Source: Streptomyces sp. NBC_00306 (GTDB lineage Bacteria > Actinomycetota > Actinomycetes > Streptomycetales > Streptomycetaceae). From it: 64,000 nt of DNA. Both the position numbers and the translations under genes were made by a program. Where the stretch lies: the NCBI RefSeq assembly GCF_036169555.1, contig NZ_CP108032.1, positions 1,984,001-2,048,000 on the forward strand, in the 5' to 3' direction. Shown piece after piece: positions 1-10,586 of this stretch (the stretch's first letter is position 1; the number at the start of each line of letters is the position of its first letter). The notes beneath the pieces are model-generated. The model searched no databases. It saw only the letters and a program-made list of their open reading frames with translations, and was not told the DNA's origin.

Positions 1-230
1 TGCGTGCGGCCGTCCCGCTCGGTGAGGGTGGCGGCGCTGCGGACCCCGACGAAGGAGTAGCGGGACCAGGACCGGCCGTTCTCGGCGGACTCCAGCAGGA
101 AGGTGCCGGGGCGTTCGGCGGCCAGCTTGCGGTAGAGCCCGACCGGGGTGTCGCCGTCGACCAGGAGCCTGCGGCTGACGGGGATGACGCGGCGGTCGGC
201 GGCCAGCTTCCGGAAGGTGTCGAGATCCAT
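1..230 (-). CDS. trpE: Anthranilate synthase component I (TrpE), N-terminal part, cut by window edge
   Basis: This is the first 76 codons of a gene that runs off the left edge. The peptide begins MDLDTFRKLAADRRVIPVSR and reaches a LLESAENG segment at about residues 45-52. A LLES motif with a following SRYSF is characteristic of the TrpE N-terminal domain, where tryptophan binds for feedback inhibition. TrpE makes anthranilate from chorismate with the glutaminase TrpG. The ATG lies 11 bp beyond the hisI stop codon on the same strand, so the two genes are probably co-transcribed. The catalytic domain is outside the window, so the protein could still be a close chorismate-using paralogue. Confidence 0.9.
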   Translation of the reverse strand, partial: MDLDTFRKLAADRRVIPVSRRLLVDGDTPVGLYRKLAAERPGTFLLESAENGRSWSRYSFVGVRSAATLTERDGRT

Positions 231-241
231 GGCGGCTGAGC

Positions 242-607
242 CTACTTGCCGAGCTGGAGCACGTCGGCGTCGAAGCAGGTGCGGTCGCCGGTGTGGCAGG
301 CGGCCCCGATCTGGTCGACCTTGACGAGGATGGCGTCGGCGTCGCAGTCCAGGGCGACGGACTTGACGTGCTGGACGTGGCCCGACGTGTCGCCCTTGAC
401 CCAGTACTCCTGGCGGCTGCGCGACCAGTAGGTGCACCGGCCGGTGGTCAGCGTGCGGTGGAGGGCTTCGTCGTCCATCCAGCCGAGCATCAGCACCTCA
501 CCGGTGTCGTACTGCTGGGCGATGGCCGGGAGGAGCCCGCCGGCGTCGCGCTTGAGGCGTTCGGCGACGGCGGGATCGAGGGAGCTGGCGGGGACACTGC
601 TGGTCAT
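242..607 (-). CDS. hisI: Phosphoribosyl-AMP cyclohydrolase HisI
   Basis: The 121-aa product carries out the third step of histidine synthesis, hydrolytic opening of the adenine ring of PR-AMP. Family motifs are clear: GWMDDEAL near residue 41, [11 protein letters not shown], the metal-binding DCDAD stretch, and the C-terminal CHTGDRTCF cysteine motif. There is no fused HisE domain, as is usual in actinobacteria. The reading frame stays open far upstream, but the ATG at 607 starts the conserved region and avoids a long antisense overlap with the divergent gene at 692. No Shine-Dalgarno is obvious. A CACAAT hexamer lies 6 nt before the ATG, so a leaderless message is possible. It is separate from the main his operon and next to trpE. 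Confidence 0.95.
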   Translation of the reverse strand: MTSSVPASSLDPAVAERLKRDAGGLLPAIAQQYDTGEVLMLGWMDDEALHRTLTTGRCTYWSRSRQEYWVKGDTSGHVQHVKSVALDCDADAILVKVDQIGAACHTGDRTCFDADVLQLGK

Positions 608-678
608 ACGCCCATTGTGCCGTGTTGCGGGCGCGCGCTGGACGGTATGTCCACTGGGCGGACCGTGTGCCGCCGCCG

Positions 679-684
679 TAGGCT
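679..684 (+). promoter_or_regulatory. -10 hexamer TAGGCT, leaderless promoter candidate
   Basis: TAGGCT ends 7 nt before the ATG at 692. That distance would put the transcription start at or within a base or two of the start codon. No Shine-Dalgarno lies in between. The -35 region is not recognisable. Confidence 0.55.
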
Positions 685-691
685 GGCGGAC

Positions 692-1327
692 ATGTCGACC
701 CATGCGAAGCGTGAACGACTTCTGCTCGCCGATCTGTTGGAGGCGGCGGGCCCCGATGCCCCCACTCTGTGCGACGGCTGGACGACCCGGGATCTCGCGG
801 CCCACGTGGTGGTGCGTGAGCGGCGGGCCGACGCGGCCGGCGGGATCATGATCCCGCTGCTCAGGAGCCGGCTCGACCGGGTGATGGCCGAGTTCACGGC
901 CAGGCCGTACGACGAGCTGATCCGGCTGATCCGTACGGGACCGCCTCGGATGTCGCCGTACGGGATCAAACAGGTGGACGAGGCCGCGAACACCGTCGAG
1001 TTCTTCGTGCACGCCGAGGATGTGCGCCGGGCGCAGCCCGACTGGACCCCGCGCACGCTGGACCGGGTCTTCGAGGACGCGCTGTGGTCGCGGCTGGAGA
1101 AGGTGGCCCGGCTGCTGGGCCGCAAGGCCCCGGTGGGCCTGGTGCTGCGGCGGCCGGACGGTCAGACCGCGGTCGGTCATCGCGGCGCGCCGGTGGTCAC
1201 GGTCACCGGTGAGCCGGGTGAGCTGACGGTCTTCGCCTTCGGCCGGCAGGACGCGGCGCAGGTGGAGCTGGAGGGCGACAAGGACGCGGTGGCCCGGCTG
1301 CGGGACATGGGCCAGCTCGGGATGTAG
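692..1327 (+). CDS. TIGR03085-type DinB-fold metal-binding protein
   Basis: The 211-aa protein begins [20 protein letters not shown] and contains [18 protein letters not shown], the N-terminal helix signature of the mycothiol-dependent maleylpyruvate isomerase/DinB superfamily, where the histidine can bind metal. Actinobacterial proteins of this length and pattern are called TIGR03085 family. Some members of the wider fold act in mycothiol-dependent reactions, but no substrate can be inferred here. It is transcribed divergently from hisI, with 84 bp between the starts. An earlier in-frame ATG near 645 exists, but the ATG at 692 is favoured because a TAGGCT hexamer precedes it by 7 nt and homology begins there. 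Confidence 0.8.
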   Translation: MSTHAKRERLLLADLLEAAGPDAPTLCDGWTTRDLAAHVVVRERRADAAGGIMIPLLRSRLDRVMAEFTARPYDELIRLIRTGPPRMSPYGIKQVDEAANTVEFFVHAEDVRRAQPDWTPRTLDRVFEDALWSRLEKVARLLGRKAPVGLVLRRPDGQTAVGHRGAPVVTVTGEPGELTVFAFGRQDAAQVELEGDKDAVARLRDMGQLGM

Positions 1328-1376
1328 CGCGGTCCTCGGGTCCTCGAGTCGTCGGGGTTCTCGGGGTGTAGCGGTA

Positions 1377-2630
1377 TCAGCGCACGAGTTCGGCGCGGCG
1401 GACGGCCGGGGTGAGGAGCCCGACGGCCGCACCCGTCATGCTGACGGCGCCGAAGGCGAGGAAGACGGGCACGGTGCCGAAGCTGTCGGTCGCGAACCCG
1501 AAGAGTGGGTACGCGAGCGGGGCGATGCCCACGCTGCTGAGCGCCATGACCGAGCTGACCCGGCCGAGGTAGGCCGGGTCGGTCGCGCTCTGGATCAGCG
1601 CGACCGCCAGTCCCCCGCACACGCCCGCGAACAGGCCCGTGGCTCCCGCGAGGGCGACGGCCGTGACGAGTCCGGGCGCCAGCGCCAGTGAGCCGAGGGC
1701 GGCGCTGCCGACGACGAGTGCCGCGATCTGGACCGCCCCGGCGCGCGGCAGCCGGCGGGCGACGGTGAGCAGCAGGGCGCTCGCTCCGGCGCCGACCCCG
1801 AAGGCGCCGACGATCCAGCCGACGCCCGAGGGACCCCAGCCGCGCTCGTCGGCGAGGAGGACGAGACCGACGTTCAGCGGCGGGATGGCTCCGAGTTCGC
1901 TGAGGGCTCCGGAGAGAACGAGCGGGCCGATCAGAGGATGGCGGCGGATGTGGCGCAGTCCGCCGCGCAACTGCTGCCAGGGGGCTTCGCCGCGGTCCTC
2001 GCCGATGCCCCCGGGCAGCGGTGCGATCCGCACCGCGACGAGCAGGACCAGCGAGAGTGCGAACAGGCCGCCGGCGACACCGAAGGCGGCCCCGGGCCCC
2101 CCGGTGCCCATCGCGAATCCGGCGAGGGGCGGGCCGGTGGTGGTGCCGACGCGCTGGACGAGGGCGCGCAGTCCCTGGACGCGTACGAGCTGCCCGGCAT
2201 CGGTGATGCGGGGCGGCAGAGCGCCGACCGCGGGCATGAACAGGGCGTCGACCGCGCCGAAGACGAGGGCCGCGGCGATCAGCAGCCACAGGCCGGGCGT
2301 GGCAAGGGTAAGCGCGCCGGCGACGGCGAGGATCACGGCGCAGCGGACGGCGTCGGAGGTGATGACGACCCGGCGCGGGCCGAAACGGTCGGCGATCACT
2401 CCCCCGCCGAGCATGAGGAGCGCTCTGGGCACGGCTCCGGCGGCCATCACCATGCCGACCTGGGCAGGCCCGGCAATCTGGGCGGCGGCCCAGCCGAGTG
2501 CGAGGAAGTAGATGCTGTCGCCGACGAGGGAGGCGGCGTAGGCGGCGAGCCAGCGCAGGACGTTGCCGTCGCGGTGGGCGGCGGGGGCCGGTATGCGGGG
2601 GCTGGACGTCTCGGTCACGGTCGCGGTCAC
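1377..2630 (-). CDS. MFS transporter
   Basis: This 417-aa integral membrane protein has about twelve hydrophobic segments. A conserved acidic/aromatic start ([12 protein letters not shown]) and the loop sequence [11 protein letters not shown], an MFS motif A between helices 2 and 3, identify the major facilitator superfamily. It resembles drug or metabolite exporters of the YfiS/enterobactin-exporter type, but the substrate is unknown. The GTG start at 2630 has AAGGAG just upstream. It lies 44 bp downstream of the ArsR-family regulator on the same strand, so the pair is probably one transcript controlled by that regulator. Confidence 0.85.
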   Translation of the reverse strand: MTATVTETSSPRIPAPAAHRDGNVLRWLAAYAASLVGDSIYFLALGWAAAQIAGPAQVGMVMAAGAVPRALLMLGGGVIADRFGPRRVVITSDAVRCAVILAVAGALTLATPGLWLLIAAALVFGAVDALFMPAVGALPPRITDAGQLVRVQGLRALVQRVGTTTGPPLAGFAMGTGGPGAAFGVAGGLFALSLVLLVAVRIAPLPGGIGEDRGEAPWQQLRGGLRHIRRHPLIGPLVLSGALSELGAIPPLNVGLVLLADERGWGPSGVGWIVGAFGVGAGASALLLTVARRLPRAGAVQIAALVVGSAALGSLALAPGLVTAVALAGATGLFAGVCGGLAVALIQSATDPAYLGRVSSVMALSSVGIAPLAYPLFGFATDSFGTVPVFLAFGAVSMTGAAVGLLTPAVRRAELVR

Positions 2631-2674
2631 TCGGGCTCCTTCGGGCAGGCGGACGCCGGTGTCGACACGGGGCG

Positions 2675-3262
2675 TCAGGGGCGGAAGGGGAATCCGTACA
2701 TGTGGACCGCGACGTGTTCACGCCCGGCCGTGTCACCGCTCTCCTCGGCGGCGCGCCCCCGGTCGGTCCAACGGCGCATCAGCTCGCCGATCTCGTCGGC
2801 CATCTCCTGGAGTTCCGCGGAGGTGAGGCGGGGCACGTATTCAGAGCTGAAGGCGGCGTCGGTCCACTCGTCGGGCCAGGCGGCCAGCTGGTCGAGGTAG
2901 GCGGCGTACCGCTCGGTGCGGGTGTCGACGAGCCGGCGGATGACGGTGCCGGCGACAGCCGCACCCTCGGGGCCGTCGAAGTCCGAGGTGCGGAAGGTGA
3001 ATCCCCGCTCGGTGGAGAGACGCCACCAGCGCTCGCGGCCGTCCTTGCCCGCGTCCGGCGCCTCTTCGATGAACCCGTGCTCGGCCATCTTGCGCAGGTG
3101 GTAACTGACCAGCGAGACGGCCTCGTCGACCTGGTCGGCGAGGTGGGAGGCAGTGGCCGTGCGGGCCGTATAGAGGGCGCGGTAGAGCTTGATGCGCAGC
3201 GGGTGTGTGAAGACCTTGAGGGCCTCGACGTCGGTGATGCGCTGGGTCTCGTGGTCGGCCAT
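2675..3262 (-). CDS. ArsR-family winged-helix transcriptional regulator
   Basis: The 195-aa protein has a winged helix in its first 90 residues: ALKVFTHPLRIKLYRALYTA, then SHLADQVDEAVSLVSYHLRKM as helix-turn-helix, then a basic wing. This fits the ArsR/HTH_20 class. There is no CxC metal site of the classical ArsR/SmtB type, so it probably senses something other than metal. The C-terminal half is helical and may mediate dimerisation or ligand binding. It precedes an MFS transporter gene in the same direction. A perfect 23-bp inverted repeat covers its promoter (see the regulatory entry), which suggests autoregulation. The effector is unknown. Confidence 0.88.
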   Translation of the reverse strand: MADHETQRITDVEALKVFTHPLRIKLYRALYTARTATASHLADQVDEAVSLVSYHLRKMAEHGFIEEAPDAGKDGRERWWRLSTERGFTFRTSDFDGPEGAAVAGTVIRRLVDTRTERYAAYLDQLAAWPDEWTDAAFSSEYVPRLTSAELQEMADEIGELMRRWTDRGRAAEESGDTAGREHVAVHMYGFPFRP

Positions 3263-3268
3263 GACCCG

Positions 3269-3326
3269 ACCGTAGATACGAAAGAGAAGTTGCGCAATAA
3301 GATTTGCGCAACTTCTCTTTCGTATC
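3269..3326 (-). promoter_or_regulatory. Promoter nested in a perfect 23-bp inverted repeat (likely ArsR operator)
   Basis: Bases 3275-3297 and 3304-3326 are exact reverse complements, separated by 6 nt. Each inner end is the palindrome TTGCGCAA. On the minus strand TTGCGC (3297-3292) is followed by a 17-nt spacer and TACGGT (3274-3269), then 6 nt to the ATG of the regulator gene. One arm therefore covers the -35 and the whole spacer. The likely meaning is an autorepression operator. The same hairpin could also end the P450 transcript arriving from 3356. Confidence 0.75.
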
Positions 3327-3355
3327 GCAGGCCCTGATGGGTCAGGGGGCCGGTG

Positions 3356-4561
3356 TCACCAGCGCACCGGCAGCTTCCGTACGCCCCTGATCAGCATCCC
3401 CGGCATCCAGGGGAGGTCCGCCACGTCCGCGTCGAGCGCCAGTCCGGGGAAGCGCTCCAGCAGTCCGCGGATCGCGATGCGCCCTTCGAGCCGGGCCAGC
3501 GGCGCGCCGAGGCAGTAGTGCAGACCGTGCCCGAAGGCGATGTGGCCGCGAGCGTCGCGGCGAATGTCGAACCGGTCCGGGTCCTTGAAGCGCGCCGGAT
3601 CACGGTCGGCGTCCGCCATCGCGATCAGCACGGTGGAGCCCGCCGGGATCGTGACGCCCTCCATCTCCACGTCCGCGAGGGCCAGTCGGTCCGTGCAGGC
3701 CTCCACCGGGCCGTCGTAGCGGAGCATCTCCTCGATCGCCCCGTCGAGCAGCGAGAAGTCCGCACGCAGCGCGGCTAGTTGGTCCGGATGCGCGAAGAGC
3801 GCGCGCATACCGTTGCCGATGAGGCTGACCGTCGTCTCGTGCCCCGCGATGAGCAACAGGACGGACATCCCGATGAGTTCGTCCGGCGAGAGCCGGTCGC
3901 CGCCCTCGTCGACGGCGTGGATCATCGCACTGAGCAGATCCTCACCCGGGTCCCGGCGCTTGGCCGCGATCAGCTCCCGGAGGTAGGCCGTCGTCTCCTG
4001 GTAGGCCTGCGCCTCCGCCTCCGGACTGGTGCGCGCCACCATCTCGTTGGACCAGCCGCGGAAGGCGTCGCGGTCCATCCCGGGCACGCCCAGCAGCTCA
4101 CAGATGACGGTCATGGGCAGCGGAAAGGCGAACGAGGCCACCAGGTCGGCCCGCCGCTCCTCCGTCGCCGTCATGGAGACCAGCAGTTCGTCGGTGATCT
4201 GCTGGACGCGCGGGGCGAGCGCCTCGATGCGGCGCGGAGTGAACTCCCGTGCCACCAGCCGCCGCAGGCGGGTGTGGTCCGGCGGGTCGGACATCAGCAT
4301 GTGCGCGAGCGCCGGCTGGTCCTGGTCCGTGTTCACGATCTGGGTGATGTCACCGGACTTCATCCAGTCCCGGCTCAGCCGGGGATCGGTGAAGGCGGTA
4401 CGGCACGCCTCGTACCCGACGACGAGCCACAGCTCCTCGCCGTCGGGAGCGCGCACGTGATGGACGGGCCCCTCCGCGCGGAGCCTGGCGTAGACGGGAT
4501 ACGGGTCGCTGACGAAGTGCGGACCGATTTCCGCGAGATCGGCGATGGGCCGGGTCACCAT
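3356..4561 (-). CDS. Cytochrome P450 (CYP107-like class)
   Basis: The 401-aa protein is a soluble bacterial P450 mono-oxygenase. It shows the I-helix motif AGHETT near residue 240, the ExxR motif in EEMLRYDG, and the haem-binding loop FGHGLHYCLGAPLAR with the ligand Cys at about residue 350. Length and motifs fit CYP107/CYP105-type enzymes that hydroxylate small hydrophobic substrates with ferredoxin partners. No ferredoxin gene is adjacent. The start at 4561 is chosen because AGGGGG lies 7 nt before it; two ATGs at 4579 and 4582 are alternatives. It lies between hisF and an ArsR/MFS pair and has its own regulatory region, so it is probably an accessory insertion in a core neighbourhood. The substrate cannot be predicted. 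Confidence 0.92.
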   Translation of the reverse strand: MVTRPIADLAEIGPHFVSDPYPVYARLRAEGPVHHVRAPDGEELWLVVGYEACRTAFTDPRLSRDWMKSGDITQIVNTDQDQPALAHMLMSDPPDHTRLRRLVAREFTPRRIEALAPRVQQITDELLVSMTATEERRADLVASFAFPLPMTVICELLGVPGMDRDAFRGWSNEMVARTSPEAEAQAYQETTAYLRELIAAKRRDPGEDLLSAMIHAVDEGGDRLSPDELIGMSVLLLIAGHETTVSLIGNGMRALFAHPDQLAALRADFSLLDGAIEEMLRYDGPVEACTDRLALADVEMEGVTIPAGSTVLIAMADADRDPARFKDPDRFDIRRDARGHIAFGHGLHYCLGAPLARLEGRIAIRGLLERFPGLALDADVADLPWMPGMLIRGVRKLPVRW

Positions 4562-4594
4562 GCTGTTCCCCCTGTTCATCATGGGTCCAACGGC

Positions 4595-4663
4595 ACGCTA
4601 ACCCGGCCCACAGGAGGGACGGACGCCAGTTTTCGGACAGTTTGTCCTGCGTCTCGGACAGTT
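4595..4663 (-). promoter_or_regulatory. P450 promoter with two direct repeats 21 bp apart
   Basis: TCGGACAGTT occurs exactly twice, at 4633-4642 and 4654-4663, a 21-bp start-to-start distance equal to two helical turns. The first copy also belongs to a short inverted repeat, GGACA-GTT-TGTCC (4635-4647). On the minus strand TAGCGT (4600-4595) is a plausible -10, which places the repeats about 33 to 63 bp upstream of it, where activators usually bind. No good -35 is visible. Confidence 0.5.
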
Positions 4664-4705
4664 CGCCCGGCCTCCCGGACCGTGGTCCCGGACCGTCGCC
4701 CGGCG

Positions 4706-5461
4706 TCAGCGCACGGGGTGACCGGATCCGCGCAGGGCCTCCTTCACCTCGGAGATCCGCAGATCGCCGAAGTGGAAGACGGAGGCCGCGAGGACGGCGT
4801 CCGCGCCGGAGTCGACCGCCGGGGCGAAGTCCGCCAGCCGGCCCGCGCCGCCGCTCGCGATCACAGGCACGGTGACATGCCTGCGCACCGCCGCGATCAT
4901 CTCGGTGTCGTAGCCGTCCTTGGTGCCGTCGGCGTCCATCGAGTTCAGCAGGATCTCGCCCGCCCCCAACTCGGCGGCCCGGTGCGCCCATTCGACGGCG
5001 TCGATACCGGTCCCCTCGCGGCCGCCGTGCGTGGTGACCTCGAACGAACCGGACGCGGTACGCCGGGCGTCCACCGACAGCACCAGCACCTGCCGGCCGA
5101 AGCGCTCGGCGATCTCACGGATCAGCTCGGGCCGGGCGATCGCCGCCGTGTTGACGCCCACCTTGTCGGCGCCCGCCCGCAGCAGCTTGTCGACATCCTC
5201 CGCCGAGCGGACACCGCCGCCGACGGTGAGCGGGATGAAGACCTGCTCGGCGGTGCGCCGCACCACGTCGTACGTCGTCTCCCGGTTGCCCGAGGAAGCC
5301 GTGATGTCGAGGAAGGTGAGCTCGTCGGCGCCCTCGGCGTCGTACAGCTTGGCCATCTCGACGGGGTCGCCGGCATCGCGCAGGTTCTGGAAGTTGATCC
5401 CCTTGACGACCCGTCCGTTGTCCACGTCCAGACAGGGGATGACACGGACCGCGAGGCTCAT
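4706..5461 (-). CDS. hisF: Imidazole glycerol phosphate synthase cyclase subunit HisF
   Basis: The 251-aa (beta-alpha)8-barrel protein uses ammonia delivered by HisH to convert PRFAR into imidazole glycerol phosphate and AICAR. The start [16 protein letters not shown] carries the first catalytic Asp (residue 12), and LSVDARR carries the second. Both phosphate-binding ends of the half-barrels are present (GGGVRS and ASGGAG). Its ATG overlaps the ridA stop by four bases. It is the last gene of the his operon here, whereas hisI sits apart near trpE. Confidence 0.97.
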   Translation of the reverse strand: MSLAVRVIPCLDVDNGRVVKGINFQNLRDAGDPVEMAKLYDAEGADELTFLDITASSGNRETTYDVVRRTAEQVFIPLTVGGGVRSAEDVDKLLRAGADKVGVNTAAIARPELIREIAERFGRQVLVLSVDARRTASGSFEVTTHGGREGTGIDAVEWAHRAAELGAGEILLNSMDADGTKDGYDTEMIAAVRRHVTVPVIASGGAGRLADFAPAVDSGADAVLAASVFHFGDLRISEVKEALRGSGHPVR

Positions 5462-5856
5462 CCGGCACCTCCCCGGTACGCCTCGACCTCCACCTCGACG
5501 ACCAGGCTCGGGTCGACGAAGCCGGAGACGATGAGCATGGACGCGGCGGGGCGGACCTCGCCGAACAGCTCCTTGTGCGCGCGGCCGACGTCCTCCACGT
5601 CACGCGCGTGCGTGAGGTACATCCGCGTCCGCACCACGTGCTCCCGGCCGAGGCCGAGTTCCTTCAGCGCGTCGATGGCGACACCGAACGCGGTGACCGC
5701 CTGCTCGTAGGGGCCGCCCGCGGAGATCTGGCCGCCGACGGTCGACGTGCAGCCGGAGACGAGGACCAGGCCGGTCGGCAGCTCGACGGCGCGGGAGTAG
5801 CCGAAGGACTCCTCCCACGGGTTCTCCGAGGCGAGACGGCGTACGGAATCGGTCAT
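5458..5856 (-). CDS. RidA/YjgF/Rid-family protein in the his operon
   Basis: The 132-aa protein has the Rid fold. Visible marks are [24 protein letters not shown] and the final [10 protein letters not shown] strand. Archetypal RidA deaminates reactive enamines and imines using an Arg in a PARS-like motif. The matching position here reads RPAASM, so that Arg may be replaced and the deaminase activity is uncertain. The gene overlaps priA and hisF by 4 bp each, implying coupled expression with histidine synthesis. A role in damage control of a his or PLP intermediate is only an inference. Confidence 0.9.
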   Translation of the reverse strand: MTDSVRRLASENPWEESFGYSRAVELPTGLVLVSGCTSTVGGQISAGGPYEQAVTAFGVAIDALKELGLGREHVVRTRMYLTHARDVEDVGRAHKELFGEVRPAASMLIVSGFVDPSLVVEVEVEAYRGGAG

Positions 5857-6578
5857 GCCGACACCGCCGCGAGCGCCTCTTCCAGCGTGAACGCCTTGGC
5901 GTACAGCGCCTTTCCGACGATCGCGCCCTCGACACCGGCGGGGACCAGCGAGGAGAGGGCCCGCAGATCGTCGAGCGAGGAGACGCCGCCGGAGGCGACG
6001 ACCGGCTTGTCGGTCGCGGCGCAGACGTTCTTCAGGAGCTCCAGGTTGGGGCCCTGGAGAGTGCCGTCCTTGGCGATGTCGGTGACGACGTACCGCGCGC
6101 AGCCCTCGGAGTCGAGGCGGGCCAGCGTCTCGTAGAGGTCGCCGCCGTCGCGCGTCCAGCCGCGGCCGCGCAGGGTCGTGCCCCGGACGTCCAGGCCGAC
6201 CGCGATCTTGTCGCCGTGCTCGGCGATGACCTTGGCGACCCACTCCGGGGTCTCCAGGGCGGCCGTGCCCAGGTTGACTCGGGTGCAGCCGGTGGCGAGG
6301 GCCGCGGCGAGCGAGGCGTCGTCGCGGATGCCGCCGGACAGCTCCACCTTGATGTCCATGGCGCGCGCGACCTCGGCGATCAGCTCGCGGTTGTCGCCGG
6401 TGCCGAACGCGGCGTCCAGGTCGACGAGATGCAGCCATTCCGCGCCCGAGCGCTGCCAGGCCAGGGCGGCCTCCAGGGGGGAGCCGTAGGACGTCTCGGT
6501 GCCGGACTCGCCGTGCACCAGCCGGACGGCCTGGCCGTCGCGGACGTCGACTGCGGGAAGGAGTTCAAGCTTCGGCAT
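5853..6578 (-). CDS. priA: Bifunctional HisA/TrpF isomerase PriA
   Basis: The 241-aa (beta-alpha)8 barrel isomerises ProFAR in histidine synthesis. In Streptomyces and other actinobacteria this gene also supplies the TrpF reaction of tryptophan synthesis and is called PriA. The catalytic Asp lies in [10 protein letters not shown] (about residue 11) and the second acid in [16 protein letters not shown]. The bifunctional assignment rests on lineage and on the gene's position; checking that no separate trpF exists would need the full genome. Its ATG shares one base with the hisH TAA, and its stop overlaps the ridA start. Confidence 0.95.
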   Translation of the reverse strand: MPKLELLPAVDVRDGQAVRLVHGESGTETSYGSPLEAALAWQRSGAEWLHLVDLDAAFGTGDNRELIAEVARAMDIKVELSGGIRDDASLAAALATGCTRVNLGTAALETPEWVAKVIAEHGDKIAVGLDVRGTTLRGRGWTRDGGDLYETLARLDSEGCARYVVTDIAKDGTLQGPNLELLKNVCAATDKPVVASGGVSSLDDLRALSSLVPAGVEGAIVGKALYAKAFTLEEALAAVSA

Positions 6579-7219
6579 TACAGCGTCTCGATCCAGTTGG
6601 TCAGCAGCTGGGCGCCGGCGTCGCCGGACTTCTCGGGGTGGAACTGGGTCGCCCACAGCGCGTTGTTCTCCACGGCGGCCACGAAGCGCTCGCCATGGGT
6701 GGCCCAGGTGATCTGGGGGGCGCGGATGGCGGCGTTGGTGACCTCCAGCTCCCACTCGTGCACGGCATAGGAGTGCACGAAGTAGAACCGGGTGTCGTCG
6801 TCGGTGCCGGCGAACAGCTTGCTGCCGGCCGGTGCCTCGACGGTGTTCCAGCCCATGTGCGGGACGACGGGCGCCTTGAGCGGGCCGACCGTGCCGGGCC
6901 ACTCGTCGAGGCCCTCGGTCTCCACACCGTGCTCGATGCCGCGGCCGAACAGGATCTGCATGCCCACGCAGATGCCCATGACGGGGCGGCCGCCGGAGAG
7001 CCGGCGGCCGATGATCCAGTCGCCGCGGGCGCGCTTGAGGCCGTCCATGCAGGCGGAGAACGCGCCGACGCCCGGGACGAGGAGTCCGTCGGCGTTCATC
7101 GCCGTGTCGAAGTCACGGGTGATCTCGACGTCCGCGCCGACCCGGGCCAGCGCCCGCTCGGCGGAGCGGATGTTGCCGAATCCGTAGTCGAAGACGACGA
7201 CCTTCTTCGGAGTGCTCAT
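6578..7219 (-). CDS. hisH: Imidazole glycerol phosphate synthase glutaminase subunit HisH
   Basis: The 213-aa class I glutamine amidotransferase supplies ammonia to HisF. The nucleophile is the Cys of [11 protein letters not shown], and the catalytic His and Glu are in TQFHPEKSG. The start [16 protein letters not shown] at 7219 is preferred over an upstream in-frame extension because it matches the family N-terminus and overlaps the preceding 55-aa gene by 4 bp. Confidence 0.97.
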   Translation of the reverse strand: MSTPKKVVVFDYGFGNIRSAERALARVGADVEITRDFDTAMNADGLLVPGVGAFSACMDGLKRARGDWIIGRRLSGGRPVMGICVGMQILFGRGIEHGVETEGLDEWPGTVGPLKAPVVPHMGWNTVEAPAGSKLFAGTDDDTRFYFVHSYAVHEWELEVTNAAIRAPQITWATHGERFVAAVENNALWATQFHPEKSGDAGAQLLTNWIETL

Positions 7220-7379
7220 TCCCAGATCCCCTGGATCCGCAGGACACCGGCGACCAGGCACATCGCGGACCCGATACCGAGGAGCACGACGAGGCCCCGG
7301 GGCATGTCCTGCTTGATGAAGGAGTACACACCGCCGGCGAGGAAGAGCCCGACGACGATGAGAACGGTGGAGAGGCCGG

Positions 7380-7383
<4 letters not shown>
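7216..7383 (-). CDS. Small two-helix membrane protein within the his operon
   Basis: This 55-aa protein begins with GTG at 7383, which overlaps the hisB stop (GTGA), and its stop overlaps the hisH start. It consists mainly of two hydrophobic segments, [17 protein letters not shown] and [18 protein letters not shown], joined by a short charged loop (IKQDMPRG). It is too short for any enzyme domain. Similar small genes occur at this place in other Streptomyces his operons as I recall. The function is unknown; it could be a membrane-anchoring or transport-linked accessory. Confidence 0.8.
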
Positions 7384-10437
<3,054 letters not shown>

Positions 10438-10586
10438 GCAGACAATTCTCTCAGACCGGGTCCGGCCTCCGATCGTCCGTATCAATGGCTGATACACGCC
10501 ACTCTTTTTGACCATGACCACATGCGTTCAGTTGGTTACTCAGCGGGAAGAACAGCTGTACGAGCCAAGGAAGCGGAGGAGCGGCA
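10438..10586. promoter_or_regulatory. Divergent control region between hisD and the beta-solenoid gene
   Basis: The 149-bp gap is AT-richer than its flanks and must hold the his operon promoter. GTATCA (10479-10484) and TGATAC (10490-10495) form an inverted repeat with a 5-nt centre. On the plus strand TTGACC (10508-10513) is a good -35, but no -10 at the usual distance is convincing. GGAGGA at 10575-10580 is the ribosome site of the plus-strand gene. Confidence 0.45.

Noticed and set aside
3356..4561. Biosynthetic gene cluster around the P450
   Set aside because: The neighbours are hisF, a regulator and an MFS pump; no synthase, ferredoxin or tailoring partner is present.
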